A stretch of 64,000 nt of DNA from Poecilobothrus nobilitatus (GCA_947095535.1 OX352772.1:109737256-109801255); one strand, 5' to 3'. Shown: positions 8,793 to 19,662, counted from the first letter of the stretch. Made by a program: numbers and translations. Notes: generated by a model not told the origin, from the letters alone.

Positions 8793-10107
8793 GTCGATGC
8801 AACCGACTTATTTATACCCTACACCAAAAAAATTCAAATTAAATTAAAAATCCATAAGTTATTTTAGTTAGGTATTTAATAAAAGCAAAAAAAAAAGAAA
8901 TGCTTTTACAACCTTTGTACAAAATTTCAGATTTCTATCTTTATTAAATTCGAAAATATGATTGTTGGTCTTGGGAAGTGTGTGAAGGCACGCGGACCAC
9001 TACCCCAATTCATCTCAAATTTTAGAGACATCAACAGGGTAGAACATTCTTATATCAAATTTCAAGTTTATATATTTATTAATTTCGAAGACATGCTTGT
9101 TTGGTCTTAGAAGTTGTGTGGCAGATACCCGAACAACCATTCTATTTCATCTTAAATTTTGGACAAATCAGGGATTCAGGAAACAACACTCTTGTATCAA
9201 ATTTGAAGTTTCTATCTTTATTAATTTCGAAGATATGCTTGTTCGGTTTTGGGAGTTGTATAGGAAGTACCCGAACGACCACTCCAATTCATCTCAAATT
9301 TTAGGCAAATCAGGGATTTAGGAAACAGCACCCTCGTATCAAATTTGAAGTTCCTATTTTTATTAATTTAGAAGATATGCATGTTCGGTTTTGGGAGTTG
9401 TATGGGAGGTACCCGAACAGCTCCTCCAACTAATCTCAAATTTTGGACAAATCAGGGATGCAGGAAACAACACCCTAGTACCAATTTTGAAGTTTCTGTC
9501 TTTATTAATTTCGAAGATATACTTGTTCGGTTTTGGGAGTTGTATGGGAGGTATCCAAACGACCACTTCAATTCATCTCAAATTTTAGGCAAATCAGGGA
9601 TTTAGGAAACAGTACCCTCGTATCAAATTTGAAGTTCCTATCTTTATTAATTTCGAAGATATGCATGTTCGGTTTTGGGAGTTGTATGGGAGGTACCCGA
9701 ACAACCACACCAATTCATCTAAAATTTCGGGGATATCAGGGATTGAGAAAAACACTCCCTCGTACAAAATTTTAAGTTTCTATCTTTATTAATTTCGAAA
9801 ATATGCGTATTAGGTTTTGGGAGTTGTATGGGAGATACTCGAACGCATGGTCCGATTTCGCCCATTTACAATCCCCGCCTTACCTTAGTCATTGTTAACC
9901 TACAGTATAAAATTCATCAAGTTAGCATCATTATTTTTTGAGTTATCGTGCGTACGGACGGACGGACGGACGGACATCGCCAAATCGACTCAGGCGGTGA
10001 TCCTGATTCAGAATATATATACATGTCTATACCTAAATCGCTTCCTTTTGGTGGTTACAAATACCATACCAAAGTTAATATACCCTATACTTAATGTGTA
10101 GGGTATA
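8793..10107 (+). mobile_element. Family-A minisatellite element, 142-bp variant (copy A)
   Basis: This non-coding repeat element starts gtcgatgcaaccgactta..taccctacac and ends gtgtagggtata, the same ends as the 147-bp elements later in the window. The 5' taccctacac and 3' gtgtagggta are inverted. A GGAC run at 9955-9975 precedes the tail, and the last ~28 bp form a hairpin (taccctatac-ttaat-gtgtagggta). It is inserted in the spacer of the inverted repeat, right after the PHD/FP gene. Related copies are at 21,357, 29,385, 40,403, 44,074 and 50,151. Confidence 0.75.
8954..9940 (+). repeat. Tandem array with exact 142-bp period
   Basis: The marker phrase agatatgc (with variants) occurs at 9089, 9231, 9373, 9515, 9657 and 9799, exactly 142 bp apart each time, and at 8954 (135 bp before). 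Units share gttcggttttgggagttgta and caaatcagggat. Open frames inside are by-products of the repeat and are not genes. Confidence 0.9.
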
Positions 10108-10433
10108 AAAATAGTAAAAATAGAATTATAAATTTTGATAATAAGAATAAGAAAAATAAGAAAATTAATAAAATGAATAATAGTAGTATTAATAAAATTA
10201 ATAATATTAACAATAAGAATGTAATTAAAAATAGTAAAATGAAGAAAAATAATAATAGTAGTAGTAAAAATATTAGTAAAAATAATAATATGAAATTTAA
10301 TCAAAATAATAAAACAGATAATAATAAACATGTTAGCTTTAGTAAATCAATTAAAAAAACACAAACTAGTACCAAAACACACACATTATTAAATTCACAT
10401 AATAGTAATACTGATTTAAATAGTTCAATTTAA
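10108..10433 (+). other. AAT-rich low-complexity stretch with an Asn-rich ORF
   Basis: A run built from aat/agt/aaa triplets. An 86-codon ORF (10,173-10,433) translates to mostly Asn, Lys and Ser and ends with a more complex segment (HVSFSKSIKKTQTSTKTHT). The low complexity makes an accidental ORF likely. The complex C-terminal tail leaves some chance of a fragment of a disordered gag- or ORF1-like protein. 10,434-10,542 holds nothing I recognise. Confidence 0.3.
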
Positions 10434-10554
10434 ATTTATCTAACGAGAATTTTACTTTCCGTACATCATCACTATACAAAAAGCATTCTTTACTACCTTC
10501 TTTTAATAACTCTAACTAATAAAAATAATAATAATTATACTTGCTTCACAACAT

Positions 10555-10773
10555 CTATTGCCTCAAAAATTTTATTGTAGAACTGTTAAATGTTTTATTT
10601 TGCTCTAAAAAATTCTCGCAAACAAAATGCTTGGCAAGAAACGAACTATACCAATTGCTTGGAGCATTGATACAACCGCCATGAAATTTAAAATGACAAA
10701 AACCTTTACAGGAAACTGTTTCAGTTTTTGCATCATTAATCGAACAAATTTTAGCACTGCATTTGAATTCCAT
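10555..10773 (-). pseudogene. PHD-finger ORF, right-arm copy
   Basis: A 72-codon open frame nearly identical to 7915-8133. This copy keeps two Cys residues lost in the left arm (VSCKGFC and HGGCIN), so its zinc-ligand pattern is closer to an intact PHD finger, although the last expected Cys is Phe in both (VCENF). About eight residues differ between arms. The downstream FP-like part is absent because the arm ends here, so the gene is truncated at its 3' end. Confidence 0.5.
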
Positions 10774-10819
10774 ATTGTATAATTAATTAATTAAATTTAT
10801 TTCACAATTTCATAATATA

Positions 10820-10900
10820 TCCTTTTTATTGTATTTATCTTGAATTAACAACAAATTGGCGTGTTCATCTTTTTTCTGTTAACTGAAATGGTACAAGTTT
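10820..10900 (-). repeat. Polymerase snippet, right-arm copy
   Basis: Mirror of 7662-7756, a displaced fragment of the polymerase gene (compare 2575-2680). It shares with the left arm the features that differ from the main copy, so the displacement came before the inverted duplication. Confidence 0.7.
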
Positions 10901-10929
10901 GAAATATTATAACGAACTGCTAACCAATC

Positions 10930-11400
10930 TCTTATTAACTAAAATTTAGCAAATGCATCCACATTTTTTTTATAACGACCATTATTTAAATTGCTATCTT
11001 TATCAATTAATAGAAAACCATATTTATCATTCCAACAATATGCACTCAACTTTTTAAAATTATTATAAGACATATCAGAATTTACATGGTCATTATATAT
11101 CAATCAATATTATAAATCATTATAAATCATCTTGTTTGAATATAATCAAAAAGGTGGCATTATCTAGCGATATTAAAAACTTCGGAATTCTTGTGTAAGA
11201 CTGACACAAATAAAAGCTATCTACTTCTTGATAAATATTGAGTTCGGTTGTGAGGCTTAAGGTTCAATTACATCAACGTTATTTGAAAATTCGTTATATC
11301 CCATTCCTTTGATTGATGTTATTAATGTTTTTAAATATTCACATTTAGGTTGATGTAATGATTTCGAGTAAATATATATGTTTTGAAATTTAAGCCTATC
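10930..11400 (-). pseudogene. Packaging ATPase, right-arm copy lacking Walker B
   Basis: Reverse-strand counterpart of 7098-7622. Between the phrases ccgaactcaatattta and tcaagaagtagatagc about 72 bp are missing relative to the left arm, and these encode the FIFDDV Walker B motif and the following helix. The rest is similar, including the C-terminal GRY-type segment. The deletion happened after the arms formed. Confidence 0.6.
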
Positions 11401-11423
11401 TTCATAATAAATATTTAAACAGT

Positions 11424-11945
11424 ATTAGAAAAACTATTAAAGGAAGCGGAGTTTTTAATTTATTAATTAATAAATTACCATTTGAAGCACATTTTCCTGG
11501 CTGTAATTATTGCGGACCGGGAACAAAATTAGCAAAACGATTAGCTCGTGGTGATAAAGAGATTAATGGTTTAAATGAAGCTTGACGAGAGCATGATATA
11601 GCATATTCCAAAAGTTGTGATCAAAATCAGCGTCATATAGCTGACAATATACTAGCAGAAAACGCTTGGCAAAGAGTTAGAGCTAAAAGCTAAGTTTTGG
11701 TGAAAGGTTAAATTCATATCTAGTTTCAAACGCAAAGAAAGCTAAAGTTAAACTCGGTATGGGTTTAAAAAAGAAAACAAAAAAAATTCAAAGAGAAAAA
11801 CATTTGAAAAATGTCATAAAAGAAGTTAAATTAGCTATTAAAACTACAAAGAAACCAATGAATGATAAAAATACTATAGAAATTGCTTTACATGCAGCTT
11901 GAAAGTTTTCTAAGGGCCAGAAAAAAAAATTTATATCCCTCGAAT
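11424..11945 (+). pseudogene. PLA2/basic-tail protein, right-arm copy
   Basis: Copy of the phospholipase gene. The PLA2 region (11,424-11,690) reads LPFEAHFPGCNYCGPGTK, then LARGDKEINGLNEA, a TGA, and REHDIAYSKSCDQN with the catalytic His-Asp pair. A frameshift near 11,690 precedes the basic tail from 11,760 (MGLKKKTKK...). The tail has an extra stop near 11,900 that the left arm lacks. Beyond it a hydrophobic continuation is partly duplicated (tacctttaatc.cactat occurs twice near 11,978-12,020). Confidence 0.7.
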
Positions 11946-12059
11946 AATCCCTGTACCAAAAATTGGAGGAGTTTTACCTTTAATCTCACTATTTTGATTT
12001 TACCTTTAATCCCACTATCTAAATCCAACAATTGCATGAGAGTGAGCGTCATAATAAAA

Positions 12060-12457
12060 TGATGGAAACAATAACATTAAAAGGAGGAAAACGATTACAT
12101 TTAAAACCACTTTAAAAAGCTTTAGGTCTGTTTTTGAATCCAAAAAACCACTAAACTAACTAGAATCTACCCAAAAGAGCACTCAACAATTATGAGACAG
12201 ATGAATTTGGAAGAAAATATTTAAAATATCTCCGCGGAGTGTTTATGAGAGATAAATTACCGGCACATAAACCTCGGAAATATGAAACTGGTATAATAAG
12301 TTTGGATAATTGTATTAGAAATGGAACACATAGGGTAGCTTATTACAAGAAACTGCAAATGGTGCAATATTTTGACAGTTTTCAGTTTTTTTTGATTATC
12401 AAAACTTTAATTCATATAATTAACATTAATCATATAATTGCGGTCATCTATGTTTAG
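12060..12457 (+). pseudogene. PRO: Adenain-type protease, right-arm copy
   Basis: Counterpart of 6050-6440. The open part (12,239-12,457) begins MFMRDKLPAHKPRKYETG and includes GTHRVAYYKK. Upstream frames still read a NYETDEFGRKYLKYLRGVF-like segment joined to it. Stops and a frameshift lie between 12,100 and 12,180. The catalytic Cys half is missing, as in the left arm. Confidence 0.65.
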
Positions 12458-12676
12458 AATTTTTATTTCATATTGTTAACAAAAAAAATATGTATCAGTA
12501 AATAAAACATGAATAAACCAAAAACAAAAAAAATTGTCTTTATAATTAGTCTGACTTAATTAAAAAACTAACCTACATTAATTATTTTGTACAAGTTCAA
12601 GGTTATTTCTTTCTATCTGAGCAAAAAGATACAAAAAGTACTGATTAATTAGACTTTAATAAAAAATCAATTGATT

Positions 12677-14024
12677 TTTTTGTAGATACGTGGTGAAACA
12701 TATTTAATAACGTTTATATAACGTTAAATATTTAATAAATTTTTTTAATTTTTTTAATTTTTTTTATATTTTTTTATATATAATTAAAACACCTGTTTTC
12801 GTTTCACAAATTTATTATTGTTTTAATTTTTTCTTAGAATCTTCCTTTTTAAAGGCATCATCAAGACCAGATTGAAATTGAATTAGAATTTACCTATTCC
12901 AAAAGAAATTTAAAGAAAAATTGAATTGAATTGTAACATATTATATATATGCATATACATATTTTTATTGTGATGATTACAGGGCTAAAAATTCTTTCAC
13001 TCTTATAGTAAAACTATTTCTATACACTTCCATTAAGCGCAAGAAAATTTATATTCTCATACAGCCTTTTTTGCGAGGTTACAACTCTTGAAGAATTGTG
13101 TTCTTAAAAGGATTCCTTTATGAGAATTAAACTTTAATAACTACTTGTAATAAAATGTTGTTAGAGTTCAAGTATAAAAATAAGATCTGAAAATAGAAGT
13201 CAACAAAACAAAATAGAAGTAAATATTGAAAGATGTCCTAACTAAGATAGTTTCAGGTATATAAATCAAAAAAAAAAATAGGTCTTCGAATAATTGAAGT
13301 ATATTTGTTAGCATGATTATCTTAATAAACCGGATGATGATAGCGTTTATGATAAGGATGATAAAAATCAGCTGATCGACAGTGAACTTTAGAACTGATT
13401 AAATTACGTTTAACATAAGACAGCTAACACAAAAGTAAACGAAATATTTAATAAACAAAAAATTAGATTGTCCGGCGCATTGGAAATCTTTGGAATACCG
13501 TACATTTCTATATTATATAGCAATTGTATTATTGAAAGGTCGTTTACCTCAGGAGATGTACAAGCATTTTTATTCCATTAGTTTATACTATTAAGTAAAT
13601 AATCATATTTAAAATTATGGCAAAAGATAAACTTTATTTTTTGAAAACATTTATTAAAAATAAAACAAAAAAAATAACAAAAATTCATTCAAAAAAATGA
13701 ACAGTCTTTTTTTCGACTAATATAATTAGATGTTTCAAATCTAAAAAAAGTTAGCAGCCTTTTTTTCAACTAAAACAATTTGACGTTCAAAATCTAAAAC
13801 ACTTGGAAAAAGAATTTAAATCTTATTATAAGAGTTATTATAAGAGTTATATAATAAAACTAGCATCATAATGAAATTAATCTCACAAGAAGATACTCTA
13901 TAATAAGATAAGATTCCAATACTCTTGTAATAAGATAATATTCAATATTCTGATATCAAGAGTAAAAAGACTTAATTTAGTTCATCAAACCTAATTGTTT
14001 TTAAAAAACATGTAAAACTAAAAA
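12677..14024. other. AT-rich interval, no gene
   Basis: Begins with T/A homopolymers (12,700-12,790) just beyond the inverted-repeat arm. At about 13,700-13,800 a ~53-bp phrase (cag.ctttttttc.acta...tttcaaatctaaa) is present twice. Around 13,820-13,930 ataagag/ttattataag phrases recur. I see no coding signal on either strand. Confidence 0.5.
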
Positions 14025-14440
14025 GAAGCAGTTGCCCTTGTCAACACTAAATATTAAAACAATTCATACTATAACTTTGCATAAGTGAGGAAGTGATTGA
14101 GGGTGTCGGAACAAGCAAAAAATTGAGATATAGGTTTTAAAGACATTTGTTTCTTCTACCCAATATGACCACAATATACATTATTATACATGGGTTGAAA
14201 TTTTTTTATTTCAATTTTTTGTATTATTCATAATATTATGTAGGTAATTTATATATGTAGGTATATTTATATGTATAGCACATGTACTCTGATTTTTATA
14301 TCAAATATTTTTATAATTCAGAGTTTATATTCGAGAGTTATCAATATTAATATAATAAGTTCTATTTGTTACAAACGGAGGATACATTTTTATATACCTG
14401 TGACTATTGTTCGTACAGGTATTAAGAATACAATAATAAT
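14025..14440 (-). mobile_element. Remnant of a family-B repeat
   Basis: One end (gaagcagttgcccttgtcaac, 14,027-14,047) resembles the boundary motif of family B, and the other (gttacaaacggagga...tacaggtatt, about 14,370-14,430) resembles its tail at 47,884-47,935. The middle is deleted or diverged. The orientation matches the copies at 46,373 and 51,985. Confidence 0.35.
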
Positions 14441-14996
14441 TTTCTGATAAAAAGAAATATGTTGTACACTGAAAAAACTTTTTTCTACAATACATTATAT
14501 CGAAAAATTTAAAAATTAGTAAAAATAAAAATTTAGCAATATTAGTGTTTTTTTTGTACCTGACATTTGCATTAATCCAAACATCAGTTAAATTGTTTAC
14601 TGAACTATTACAAACAATTATTAATTATTATTATTAGCAATGTGAATAATAATATTCTAACTAATCTGAAGTAATATAAAAATCTTAAAAGCATCAAAAT
14701 GAATCTAGCATTGATTTAGGTAAAATTAAAATTAAATAAAATTTAGGTAAAATTGTAATGAGAAATTAATCATGCAGACTACGAGAATTTGTCTTTGCTT
14801 TCTTTGCTGTCGTAAGAATTTATACAAAAATTAAATTTTAATATAATGCAAATAAATAGTTAATAGTAACTTTATTGTGTCAATTTTTACTTTTACAATA
14901 TTTTACAATATTTCATTTCTTAAAAACTAATTACAATTAAATTTACTAAGCTATGTATTGTGTAATGTATATAGTTTGGCTTAGTGGTTCTTTTGA
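14441..14996. other. AT-rich interval, no gene
   Basis: No open frame or repeat recognised. A near-duplicated phrase aaaattaaa.taaaatttaggtaaaatt lies around 14,715-14,760. Confidence 0.4.
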
Positions 14997-15316
14997 ATTT
15001 TTTTTTTCTTCATTTCGTTCTTACGATACAATTGTTAAACTTTGACTTGTAATTTTAATAGTATTACAATTTTGTTATTTTTGCTTTAAAGAATTACTTG
15101 CACCCGGTATTTCTAATATATAATTATGCTTTAAGCTGACTAGATTATAAATAAAACAAAAAAAAAAAAAATAAAATAAAATAAAAAATACATATATATC
15201 CAATTTGAACATTGATCTAAAGTAAATTCTTTCTTTAAATTTACCAATTTCCTTTGTTTTCTATATAATTAAAATTCTTTTTTTCTCTTTTTATTTATTT
15301 ATCTCTTTTTTTTCAA

Positions 15317-18291
15317 TTAACTTCTACGATTAAGTTTAGTATTCATATCATAACAATAAAATTCTGATAAATGTTTAATATTTATTGGTTCAAAAAATTT
15401 TTGTTGGTTTTGAACATTTAATATAACAAATGGTGATAAATAATAATGCTGATTAATAGTATCACTAATGTGATCTTCATGTATATTTCTGATTAAAACA
15501 TTAATATGATTTTCTGTTTTAGCAAGATATTTTTTAGTTAACAATGTCGCATAATATATTATAGGCTTAATGTTGGCTGCCTCATATATGAATCTGTTAG
15601 AATATCTTTTATTTACATTTTCAAAATATTTATTTGTACAATTTCGTAGTATTTTTCTTTCAAAAATTTGTATTTTTTGCGCTAAGCTAGGTGATAATAT
15701 AAACCAAATTGGAAACCCATAACATAACACAGACCTTATAATTTGTTTATAAATTAAAAGTTTAGTTTTTGTTGATAAATCCCTATGTCTTAAAAGTGGT
15801 TTCAATTTGGATGTTGTATTAACAGCTTTTGTAAGAATTTTTTTAGCATGTTCATTAAATTTGAATAAATTATTAAAATTAATACCTAAATACTTTATTC
15901 TATTTTTTGGGGAAACTAAATGTGAATTTAATTCAAGTTTTATTCTTTTACTTTTAGCTACTACTTTTTAGGGGCTTTACCGCTAGCGTTTCTAAAGCAT
16001 ATTAAAACTGATTTTTTTGAATTAATTCCAATTTTCCATTTATCATAGTATTTAACAATCTTTTCACTATGACTTTCCACATACTTTAGAGCTAGATCTG
16101 GATTTTTGGAGTGAACATAGATATTTGTATCATCAGCAAATAAGTTCGTATCATCAGCAAATCTATTTCTTCTGTCATATATTTCATGAGGAAAATCATG
16201 TAAGTATAAATTAAATAATTTCGCACCCAATACAGAGCCCTGTGGAACACCTGCCGATACAGATATTTTTTCTGACTCTTGACCATCAAAACAAACATAT
16301 AATGTACGATCTGTCATGAAACTTAAAAGTAGCCTTATTACTGTTGCTGGAAAACCCAAATTAATCAATTTGTAAATTAATCCATTCTTCCATACAGAAT
16401 CAAAGGCCTTTTCAATATCAATAGACAACATTACTGTAGAAAACTTTTTATTTAAATTTAAGGCTATATCATTATGTAACTTTAGTAACGCATCTAAAGT
16501 CGAGTGTCCTGGTTTAAACCCAAATTGATAATCCGGAATAATATTATTATCATCACAAAATTGGTCTACCTGATTACCTATAAATCTTTCAAATATTTTC
16601 CCCACATTTGAAAGCAATGAGATTGGTCTAAAATTAGTTGGTTCGTGTGATTTCTGATTTTTTAATATAGGAATTAGTTTCGCTATTTTAAAATGTTTTG
16701 GAAAGTATCCGTTGTTTATACAATTATTTAAAATAATCTGTAAAAAGGATAACGCTTTGTTTGGAAGTTTTTTTAGTATATAATTTGAAATTCCATCTGG
16801 ACCATGTGATTTTTTTAAGTTAATTTTTGAAATTATAAAATTAATATCTTCCAGTTTTAAAAACCTGGAAGATCCCGGGTTATCTGATGGAATTAGATTT
16901 GAAAATTGTACCAAAGGTTGTAATCTATTTGTCTGTTCCATTGTCTGTTCTTTAATAAAATCATTAGTAACTTGCCTAACCGATTAATTAATTTCTGTAA
17001 TGTTACTGATGCCTTTATCCCTATAAAGCTCTTCATAAAAAATTTTAAAAACAGTAATCTTCTCTTGTTTTTCTATTATTTCTATTCCTTTGAATGATAG
17101 CTTTTTGTCCTCATCAGTATTTTTACCTATTATTCTATTTATTTCTTTAAATGCCTTAGGGCCAGGTTTTATGTCACGAAGCTCTTTTTGAAATTGCTTA
17201 TCAAAATGTTCCTTTAATTTTTCATCCAGAATTTTTCGAAGGCATTGGATTTTTGAATTTAGAGATTTATATTCACTAGATATTCTATTTAAATATCTAT
17301 GATATAAATTTTTTTTTCTTTTCACTTTTATCATATTTAATATATTTTGAGGAAGATTGTTGTATCTTCTAATATTTGGGCAATATAAATGCGAATGATT
17401 TTCTACTCCATTATTTATTACATCTACGAACTTTTTTATGTAATTATCAATTTCTTCATTCGAAAGGTTTTTTGTTTTTGAAATGTTTAAATTAGGCATG
17501 TAAAAAGCTTGCTCAATTTCACTCTTAAATTTAACCCAGTCCGTGTTTTTAAAGGATTTAATTTTTTGAGGCTCATTTAATTTAAGTTTGTAATTTCTAA
17601 TATCAATATCAAGCTTAACAACGAAATGGTCAGAAAATGAGGAAAATGTTTGACATTGATAATTTTTATTTATCTGATTTATTAGATTATCAGACACTAA
17701 AAACAAATCTAATATTGAACCACTTCCAGGAAAAGTTGTTTGAAATGGTGAAACTATAATAAAAGAGTACTGGGTAGAATGATCTATCAACCATTTTTCT
17801 AGTAACCCACCATTCCTATTTGTTAGTGTATCACCATATTTTATCATTCTTGCATTAAAATCTCCCCCAATTACAATAAATTCAAAATTTTTTGCCAAAT
17901 CATTAATCTTATTCATTGTATCATTCATAGTAATACAATCTGTTTGGGGTTTTATATATATTGAACCCACTAAAAATGATTTTTGTATATTATCATGTCC
18001 TAATACCTTTCCTTGTGCTAAAGTGATTGGAGTACGAAATTCTTTTGTGTCAATTTGTGTCAAATCTATGTTATTTTTGAACAGTATAGCTGTTCCCTGA
18101 TCGAAGTCATTTCTAATAATTTTATAATCATCAAAACAACACCTATTTCTTCCATTTAACCTAGTTTCAGTAACAAACGCAAAATGTGGTTTTTTATCTT
18201 TAAGTACGTCCAAAAGGAATGTTCTTCTACTAATGCTTTTTATTAAGCGTACATTAACTGTAATTGCAGAAAAAACTTTATTTAAGTTCAT
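15317..18291 (-). pseudogene. LINE ORF2: AP endonuclease and reverse transcriptase
   Basis: The enzyme nicks target DNA and copies the element RNA. Endonuclease (18,291-17,500): TETRLNGRN with the catalytic Glu, VIGGDFNARM, and SSFSDHFVV near its end. RT: SHGPDGISNYILKKLP, NFRPISLLSNVGKIFERF, YQFGFKPGHSTLDALL, LSIDIEKAFDSVW (motif A), GVPQGSVLG (motif B) and FADDTNIY (motif C), then a C-terminal region with YKQIIRSVLCYGFPIWF. Two lesions split it: an in-frame TAA at about 16,984-16,986 and a frameshift at the A5 run just before the stop near 15,961. Motif C is duplicated in frame (FADDTNLFADDTN). The ATG at 18,291 overlaps the ORF1 stop, as expected for the clade. Confidence 0.85.
16127..16162 (-). 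repeat. 21-bp tandem duplication across the RT active site
   Basis: The phrase gtatcatcagcaaat occurs at 16,127-16,141 and 16,148-16,162, exactly 21 bp apart, adding seven codons so that the catalytic FADDTN box appears twice in a row. Confidence 0.9.
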
Positions 18292-19601
18292 TATTTGTTA
18301 TTTTTATTAAAAATTGTATATAAGCTCCCTGTTGCTCTTCTTTTGATTTTAAGTTTTTTATATATGACATAAACACATTTATCTCCTTAACTAAATTAGT
18401 AAGGCTCATACCAAATAAGTTATTTGACATTTCGAAGACTTCATTTAAGGGATTTGGACTATCAACCCAATTACCCTTTGTTATTAAGTTTTGATTTGAT
18501 TTCGGAAGTCTAGGAAAAGAATTACCGTCCATTTTATTAATTGAACTATAATTTGCTTCTTTTCGCTCTTTTACTTTTTTCCCATTATTTTTATGTCTTT
18601 GAAGATATTCTTTGTAATAGGGACATCTCCTATAATTCGCAGGGTGCTCCCCACCACAATTTGTACATTTAGGTACGTCCTTTCCCTTTGTCATTGGGCA
18701 TTTGTATGGTAAATGTTTTAATAAACACTTTACGCATCTGTATTCTCTACTACAATTATTTCCCACATGGCCAAACTGTTGGCAACGCATACATTGAATT
18801 GGACTGAATGACATCAATCTCTCCCAATGTATTCTTTGGTATAATAGTACCTTAGTGTTTAGCAATTGCTCTATGTTTTGATTAGGTTCCATTTGCATTA
18901 TAAACATTCCTAAATCTTTGTTATTTTTTTAGAGTTAGTGTTGAAAATTTATTAATTTTTAAAAATTTTATATCCGGAAATACTGACACTAATTCATTTT
19001 TGACGTCATTTTCGTCAAATGCTTTATTTAAACCTTTTAATAAGAGGTTAATATTTTTAATTTTTTTTGGTGTAAAAGAATGTGCTTCAATTTTTATTTT
19101 TCTTAAGTATTCTAACAGTTCTGTATGAAGGCCTATATTAGCTACAAAAATTTTAGTTTTGTTTTTGTTTGGAGAATTTATTATTTTAACATTTTTTTCA
19201 TTTATTGTAATTTTTGATTTAACAAATTCTAAAATTAATTTTAAATTTGCTTCATTAATTATTATGGGAGGGCAAAAAGTTTTTTTTTCTACATTAATGT
19301 TCTTTTCTGTTGGTTTTTTAGAATTACCAACATTTTGTAAGTGGCTATTAGTATCAAAATTATCATTCTTATTTTGTAGTAATTGGAACTGATTTTGCGA
19401 AATCTCCAGTTGATTTTTTTTTAATTTTGTTTCTGGTACATTTTCCAACTTACTAATATCGTTATGATACCTTTTTCTAGGCTGGATATACGTCCATTCC
19501 TGTTCATTTTCTTTTTGATTGATGTCCATATTTGGTATTGAATTATTCTTATCATTAATATTTACACTACCATTTTTCAAACTTAAAGTTTCTTTAAGCA
19601 T
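18278..19601 (-). pseudogene. LINE ORF1 (Gag) with three zinc knuckles
   Basis: This is the RNA-binding protein of the LINE. The N-terminal part (19,601-18,921) is Asn/Lys-rich and polar, with a globular segment near its end that would suit an RRM-like fold. The C-terminal part (18,907-18,278) has three adjacent knuckles: CMRCQQFGHVGNNC, CVKCLLKHLPYKC and CTNCGGEHPANYRRC, the set typical of Jockey-clade Gag. The halves are in different frames. The break is at an A7 run on the minus strand near 18,915-18,921, where one base too many or too few gives a premature TAA. An error or mutation in one homopolymer is enough to explain it. Confidence 0.8.
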
Positions 19602-19662
19602 TAATCTTTTCTTAAACTTAATACCACTCCTTCGTCCATTAAGAGACTAAGAGGATACAATG

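Larger units (their letters stand above)
10543..12676 (-). repeat. Right arm of long inverted repeat
   Basis: Reverse complement of 5,836-8,146, about 180 bp shorter because of deletions. It contains, from left to right, the PHD-finger ORF (-), the polymerase snippet (-), ATPase (-), PLA2/basic protein (+) and protease (+). The flanking capsid genes were not copied. Confidence 0.85.
15000..19662 (-). mobile_element. Nearly full-length Jockey-clade LINE
   Basis: A non-LTR retrotransposon on the - strand, with ORF1 (Gag) at 19,601-18,278, ORF2 (endonuclease and RT) at 18,291-15,317, and an AT-rich 3' UTR below. The 5' end is taken as about 19,662 (minus-strand cattgtatcctcttagtc). The 3' end is uncertain: T-rich runs on the + strand at 15,270-15,312 and 15,000-15,010 are both candidates for the poly(A) tail. 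ORF1 and ORF2 overlap by 14 nt. Few lesions break it, so it is relatively young. Confidence 0.8.

Noticed and set aside
9097..9775. Chain of 65-80-codon ORFs in all frames
   Set aside because: By-products of the 142-bp tandem units. The same peptide reappears in shifted frames every unit.
10008..10331. 107-codon hydrophobic minus-strand ORF
   Set aside because: Antisense of the AAT-rich low-complexity stretch, giving a run of Ile/Phe. It has no complexity or homology signal.
19159..19392. 77-codon + ORF inside the LINE
   Set aside because: Antisense shadow of LINE ORF1.
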